Source: Cololabis saira
Lineage: Eukaryota > Chordata > Actinopteri > Beloniformes > Belonidae
Length of the DNA: 64,000 nucleotides
Direction: 5' to 3'
Assembly (NCBI RefSeq): GCF_033807715.1
Contig: NC_084596.1
Coordinates: 40,689,958-40,753,957 of the forward strand
The translations under genes and the position numbers were made by a program. A model generated the notes under the pieces. That model was not told where the DNA came from, did not search any database, and saw nothing but the letters and a program-made list of their open reading frames with translations. Positions 58,385 through 64,000 of the stretch are shown here, in pieces. Position 1 is the first letter of the stretch; every line of letters begins with the position of its first letter.

Positions 58385-61300
58385 CCAGTCTCACACAAAA
58401 ACGTGCCCTGCCTACGTTGGTCCAAAGCGCAAAAACGTAGAGGGGCTACAATATTAGCCCTTGAAATGTATAACTGTTACGTTTTTTTAGCCCTTAAAAC
58501 GTATAACTGTTACATTTTTCTGCCGATTCGTTTTGCGCCCAAGTTACGTGACTTTTAAGATTCTGGCCGTGATACCAACAAATACGGTGGACATTTTTCA
58601 TTTTTGAGTGAAGAAAATCAATATTTTGAGTTAGTTTCTGCATATAAAATGCGTTTTGATTACATTTCTAGCAATACATATTTCACTTTCATAATATTCA
58701 CTCAGTAAATGTATATAATATCTTGCTTGCTCGTGGTTGCAAGGTTTTTTCAGATCTCGTCAGAATAATGTAAATCTGGAACGTTTTAAAAACGTGAAAT
58801 GGTTACATTTTTGGTTGCTGTACACGCTGTGAAGAAAATCAATATTTTGAGTTAGTTTCTGCATAGAAATGCGTTTTGATTACATTTCTAGCAATACATA
58901 TTTCACTTTCATAATATTCACTCAGTAAATGTATATAATATCTTGCTTGCTCGTGGTTGCAAGGTTTTTTCAGATCTCGTCAGAATAATGTAAATCTGGA
59001 ACGTTTTAAAAACGTGAAATGGTTACATTTTTGGTTGCTGTACACGCTGTGAAGAAAATCAATATTTTGAGTTAGTTTCTGCATAGAAATGCGTTTTGAT
59101 TACATTTCTAGCAATACATATTTCACTTTCATAATATTCACTCAGTAAATGTATATAATCTCTTGCTTGCTCGTGGTTGCAAGGTTTTTTCAGATCTCGT
59201 CAGAATAATGTAAATCTGGAACGTTTTAAAAACGTGAAATGGTTACATTTTTGGTTGCTGTACACGCTGTGAAGAAAATCAATATTTTGAGTTAGGTTCT
59301 GCATAGAAATGCGTTTTGATTACATTTCTAGCAATACATATTTCACTTTCATAATATTCACTCAGTAAATGTATATAATCTCTTGCTTGCTCGTGGTTGC
59401 AAGGTTTTTTCAGATCTCGTCAGAATAATGTAAATCTGGAACGTTTTAAAAACGTGAAATGGTTACATTTTTGGTTGCTGTACACGCTGTGAAGAAAATC
59501 TATATTTTGAGTTAGTTTCTGCATAGAAATGCGTTTTGATTACATTTCTAGCAATACATATTTCACTTTCATAATATTCACTCAGTAAATGTATATAATA
59601 TCTTGCTTGCTCGTGGTTGCAAGGTTTTTTCAGATCTCGTCAGAATAATGTAAATCTGGAACGTTTTAAAAACGTGAAATGGTTACATTTTTGGTTGCTG
59701 TACACGCTGTGAAGAAAATCAATATTTTGAGTTAGTTTCTGCATAGAAATGCGTTTTGATTACATTTCTAGCAATACATATTTCACTTTCATAATATTCA
59801 CTCAGTAAATGTATATAATCTCTTGCTTGCTCGTGGTTGCAAGGTTTTTTCAGATCTCGTCAGAATAATGTAAATCTGGAACGTTTTAAAAACGTGAAAT
59901 GGTTACATTTTTGGTTGCTGTACACGCTGTGAAGAAAATCAATATTTTGAGTTAGTTTCTGCATAGAAATGCGCTTTGATTACATTTCTAGCAATACATA
60001 TTTCACTTTCATAATATTCACTCAGTAAATGTATATAATCTCTTGCTTGCTCGTGGTTGCAAGGTTTTTTCAGATCTCGTCAGAATAATGTAAAACTGGA
60101 ACCTTTTAATAACGTGAAATGGTTACATTTTTGGTTGCTGGACACGCTGTGGAAAAAAATCAATATTTTGAGTTAGTTTCTGCATAGAAATGCGTTTTGA
60201 TTACATTTCTAGCAATACATATTTCACTTTCATAATATTCACTCAGTAAATGTATATAATCTCTTGCTTTCTCGTGGTTGCAAGGTTTTTTCAGAAATCG
60301 TCAGAATAATGTAAAACTGGAACGTTTTAAAAACGTGAAATGGTTACATTTTTGGTTGCTGTACACGCTGTGAAGAAAATCAATATTTTGAGTTAGTTTC
60401 TGCATAGAAATGCGCTTTGATTACATTTCTAGCAATACATATTTCACTTTCATAATATTCACTCAGTAAATGTATATAATCTCTTGCTTGCTCGTGGTTG
60501 CAAGGTTTTTTCAGATCTCGTCAGAATAATGTAAAACTGGAACCTTTTAATAACGTGAAATGGTTACATTTTTGGTTGCTGGACACGCTGTGGAAAAAAA
60601 TCAATATTTTGAGTTAGTTTCTGCATAGAAATGCGTTTTGATTACATTTCTAGCAATACATATTTCACTTTCATAATATTCACTCAGTAAATGTATATAA
60701 TCTCTTGCTTTCTCGTGGTTGCAAGGTTTTTTCAGAAATCGTCAGAATAATGTAAAACTGGAACGTTTTAATAACGTGTAATGGTTACATTTTTGGTTGC
60801 TGGACACGCTGGGAATAAAATCAATATTGTGAGTTAGTTTCTGCATAGAAATGCGTTTTGATTATATTTCTAGCAATACATATTTCACTTTGATAATATT
60901 CACTCAATAAATGTACACAATCTCTTGCTTGCTCTGGTTGCAAGGTTTTTTCAGATCTCGTCAGAATAATGTAAAACTGGAACTTTTTAATAACGTGAAA
61001 TCGTTACATTTTTGGTTGCTGGACAGTGCTGTGAAAAAAAAAATCAATATCTTGAGTTAGTTTCTGCATAGAAATGTGTTTTGATTACATTTCTAGCAAT
61101 ACATATTTCACTTTCATAATATTCACTCAATAAATGTACATAATCTCTTGCTTGCTCTGGTTGCAAGGTTTTTTTCAGATCTCATCAGAATAATGTAAAT
61201 CTGGAACGTTTGAATAACGTGAAATCGTTACGTTTTTGGTTGCTGGACACGCTGGGAAAAAAATCAATATCTTGAGTTAGTTTCTGCATAGAAATGCATT

Positions 61301-62160
61301 TTGATTACATTTCTAGCAATACATATTTCAATTTCATAATATTCACTCAATAAATGTACATAATCTCTTGCTTGCTCTGGTTGCAAGGTTTTTCAGATCT
61401 CGTCAGAATACCCTGGCTACGTTGGTCCAAATGCAAAAACGTAGAGGGGTTACAATATTAGCCCTTGAAATGTATAACTGTTACATTTTTCTAGCCCTTG
61501 AAATGTATAACTGTTACATTTTTCTGCCTATTCGTTTTGCGTCCAAGTCACGTGACTTTTAAGATTCTGGCCGTGATACCAACAAACATGGTGGACATTT
61601 TTCATTTTTGAGTGAAAAAAATCTATATTTTGAGTTAACAAACACGGTGGACATTTTTCAGTTTTGAGTGAAAAAAATCTATATTTTGAGTTAGTTTCTG
61701 CATAGAAATGCGATTTGATTACATTTATAGCAATATATAAATGTAGATAATCTCTTGCTTGCTCTGGTTGCAAGGTTTTTTCAGATCTCGTCAGAATAAT
61801 GTAAAACTGGAACTTTTTAATAACGTGAAATCGTTACGTTTTTGGTTGCTGGACAGTGCTGTGAAAAAAAAATCAATACCTTGAGTTAGTTTTTGCATAG
61901 AAATGCGTTTTGATTACATTTCTAGCAATACATATTTCAATTTCATAATATTCACTCAATAAATGTACATAATCTCTTGCTTGCTCTGGTTGCAAGGTTT
62001 TTTCAGATTTCGTCAGAATACCCTGGCTACGGTGGTCCAAAGTGCAAAAACGTAGAGGGGTTACAATATTCAACCCAGTCTCACAGGAAAACGTGGTACA
62101 GGCTACGTTGGTCCACATTGCAAAACGTGGCCAATGTTACGATTTGCCCTCCTAAAACGT
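58385..62160. repeat. Repeat block flanking and containing the 220-bp array
   Basis: Both sides of the array carry 'cctacgttggtccaaa', 'gcaaaaacgtagaggggtta' and 'acaatattagcccttgaaat' motifs (58405-58500, 61410-61530, 62025-62070). The outer edges carry CAACCCAGTCTCACA (58380s, 62070s). The array appears to sit within a larger mobile-type unit. Confidence 0.65.
58600..61410. repeat. 220-bp tandem satellite-like array
   Basis: The marker CACGCTGTGAAGAAAATC recurs at 58823, 59043, 59263, 59483, 59703 and 59923, exactly 220 bases apart, and then with indels to about 61400. The central copies are almost identical and the right-hand copies diverge. A further partial unit is at 61680-62030. About 12-13 units. 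Confidence 0.95.
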
Positions 62161-62836
62161 GAGATGTGAAACCGTTCCGTGGCTCATTCATTTTAATAGG
62201 TTTCGTTAGGTTTCGTTTCTGTCACGTGACTTTCAAGTTTTCGGCTGTGGAGGAAAAATAAAATTGCTGCCATTTCTTTGATTCTCGGTCTAAATTGCAA
62301 TATTTTAAGATAGTTTCGCCATGAAAAGCAGATTTTATCATATTCATAGCAAGAAATATATTTTGGTTATTTTACCCTCATTTAATGGATCTTATTGACG
62401 GAAATGTATGAACCATGTGCTTGTTTTACTTCCTTTGAGTAATAAAACCACCAATTCTCTTGCATGGCCCCGTTATTAAAATATATGCCAGGCCCCGTGC
62501 TTAATTTCTAAAGTGGGAGGTCCCGGAGCGCAGACGATGAGTGGCTCCGGTGCGAGAGAAAAAAAAAACACACACACACACACACACACACTGTTGAACT
62601 GTCCGTTTTGACGTTAACGGCGATTTTCACAATGATATCTGCAACATTTCTTAAGGCAGAAACACCACTGTATCATTGCTAATTACACAACATTAGTGGG
62701 TTAATTTCCTGCACACCAATTTTCATGTTTTTCCCTTCGATTGTGAGAAAAAAAAGAGTTGTTTCACGCTGAGAGCATCATGCCAGCCAATCAGAATCCT
62801 GGAAAAAACATCAACAAATGACACGTGTAACTTCCA
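62161..62836. other. Intergenic, with short (CA)n
   Basis: No gene. A (CA)n run at 62569-62591. Confidence 0.4.
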
Positions 62837-62882
62837 GGCTGATTTATGGTTCCGCGTTACACCAACGCAGAGCCTACGGCGG
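62837..62882. repeat. Palindromic MITE family F, half copy
   Basis: Left half only (GGCTGATTTATGGTTCCGCG to GCCTACGGC), just before the (ATC)n tract. Confidence 0.65.
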
Positions 62883-62915
62883 AAGTGATACTAGTAGCTG
62901 ATTGGCCGATATGTG

Positions 62916-62946
<31 letters not shown>

Positions 62947-63063
62947 CCATCATCACCACCATCATCATCATCACCTTCATCATCATCATCCTCATCATCA
63001 TCACCATCATCATCATCATCGCTACCACCATCATCATCATCACCATCACCATCATCATCATCA
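62916..63063. repeat. (ATC)n microsatellite
   Basis: About 49 imperfect ATC/ACC units. The His- or Asp-rich frames it creates are artefacts. Confidence 0.95.
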
Positions 63064-63285
63064 GTCAAGTCAAATTGCACGTGCGAGGTCCCGTTCATCG
63101 CTGCTTGCAGCTTTAATTTATATATAACTATTTTAACATTTCTAAACACAAAAACATGAAAGTGTCCTTGATAATTCAATAATACAATAGGTTCATGTTA
63201 AGGACATCCGTTTTAATTAGTTCTCCTTCGATTATGAGATGTTATTAATGCTCAGTAGACACAGGAGGTTTGTTATGTATTGTTA

Positions 63286-63660
63286 TGAGGCCTATTTCGT
63301 GTCTATTTTTGAACAGTTCACTAATGCTTTGAGCTAGGAAGCTGAAATTCTAGACTCTGTATCAAGAGGTGACTTTCATCCACTGTGCGGATTTTCAGAT
63401 CTGTGTGACCTTCGGAAGTGTCAAAGGTCACCCCGTCTGTTGCTTTTCGGCCTGCTAAGACTATTTCGTGTCTTTTTTTGCATAGTTCACTAACGCTTTG
63501 AGCTAGGAAGCTGAAATTCTACACTCTGTATCAGGAGGTGACTCTCATCCACTGTGCCGAGGTCCAGACCCGTGCGACCTTCGGAAGTGCCAAAGGTCAC
63601 CGTGTGTGGTGCCTTTTTCGTGCCTTTTTTGTGTGTTTTTTGAATAATTCACTAACGCTT
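63286..63660. repeat. Tandem repeat of about 169 bp
   Basis: 'ttcactaacgctttgagcta' recurs at 63318, 63487 and 63648 (spacing 169 and 161), with 'gaccttcggaagtg' and 'ccaaaggtcacc' also repeated. Non-coding. Confidence 0.85.
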
Positions 63661-64000
63661 TGAGCTGGGAGGCTGATTTTTGACTATGTTGCAATGCAGA
63701 AGGCCCTTTGCTAGGATCTTTTGGTCTTGTGGCTGTACGACTTCCGCAGAGCTAGTTGGCATTGCAGAGGATTTACAGAGTTGAGACTTGGCAAGCCCAA
63801 TTTAAGCCCCATATGGAGGCCACAGGTCAAGTTTTACTTGGTTTGGTCAAATATTGTGGCAACGGTGTCCGTTCGAATGTTGGAAAAGGTGACGTTTCAA
63901 AGCCCCGCCCATCGAAAAGTACAGGTCTGATCTGCACCAAACTAACGTCTGTCTGATCAGGGTATGCCCCCAAACAACATATAAAAAATTCAGACTCCTA
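63661..64000. other. Unclassified, probably continuation of repeat
   Basis: 'aggccctttgctaggatctt' and 'ccccatatggaggccacagg' resemble a common fish interspersed repeat, running off the window edge. Confidence 0.35.

Noticed and set aside
58600..61410. CRISPR-like array
   Set aside because: The whole 220-bp unit is repeated with no unique spacers; this is a eukaryotic tandem array.
62846..63127. His-rich open frame (and Asp-rich on the other strand)
   Set aside because: It is the translation of the (ATC)n microsatellite; no flanking protein-like sequence.

Overview
The window looks like nuclear DNA of a teleost fish. Coding sequence is sparse and split by GT-AG introns. It encodes vertebrate-type proteins, and most of the rest is fish-style interspersed repeats: hAT, TTAA-target, Tc/mariner-like and Harbinger-like non-autonomous elements, an L1-type LINE, and long (AT)n tracts. 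I cannot name the species.

Three host genes are supported by exon-by-exon translation with matching splice phases. (1) fggy (D-ribulokinase-type FGGY carbohydrate kinase), + strand: the last eight coding exons lie at 2048-30616, and the 5' exons are outside the window. (2) prdx6 (1-Cys peroxiredoxin 6), - strand: a complete five-exon gene from ATG 47941 to stop 36088. (3) plpp6 (polyisoprenoid diphosphate phosphatase, PAP2 family), + strand: two coding exons, 49228-49621 and 53808-54247. fggy and prdx6 are convergent. prdx6 and plpp6 are head-to-head, with start codons about 1.3 kb apart.

Layout. 1-8500: fggy intron with several MITEs, including a 547-bp fold-back inverted repeat. 8565-21959: 13.4-kb fggy intron with three or more TTAA-flanked elements and a full-length, two-ORF L1-like LINE on the - strand (14634-21413, 16-bp target duplication), which itself sits inside an older DNA element. 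22-31 kb: remaining fggy exons among nested hATs, a Harbinger-like element and a GTCGAAA-minisatellite MITE. 31-36 kb: intergenic, with hATs carrying exact 8-bp duplications. 36-48 kb: prdx6. 48.3-49.1 kb: a hAT with two (AT)n tracts lodged between the prdx6 and plpp6 starts. 49-55 kb: plpp6, whose stop codon region has been rewritten by a hAT insertion. 55-64 kb: no recognised gene, dominated by a tandem array of about 220-bp units and a second tandem repeat.

The three genes do not form a pathway: sugar phosphorylation, peroxide/phospholipid repair and isoprenoid diphosphate hydrolysis. The main interest is how mobile elements have reshaped coding ends, the shared promoter, splice-site surroundings and introns.
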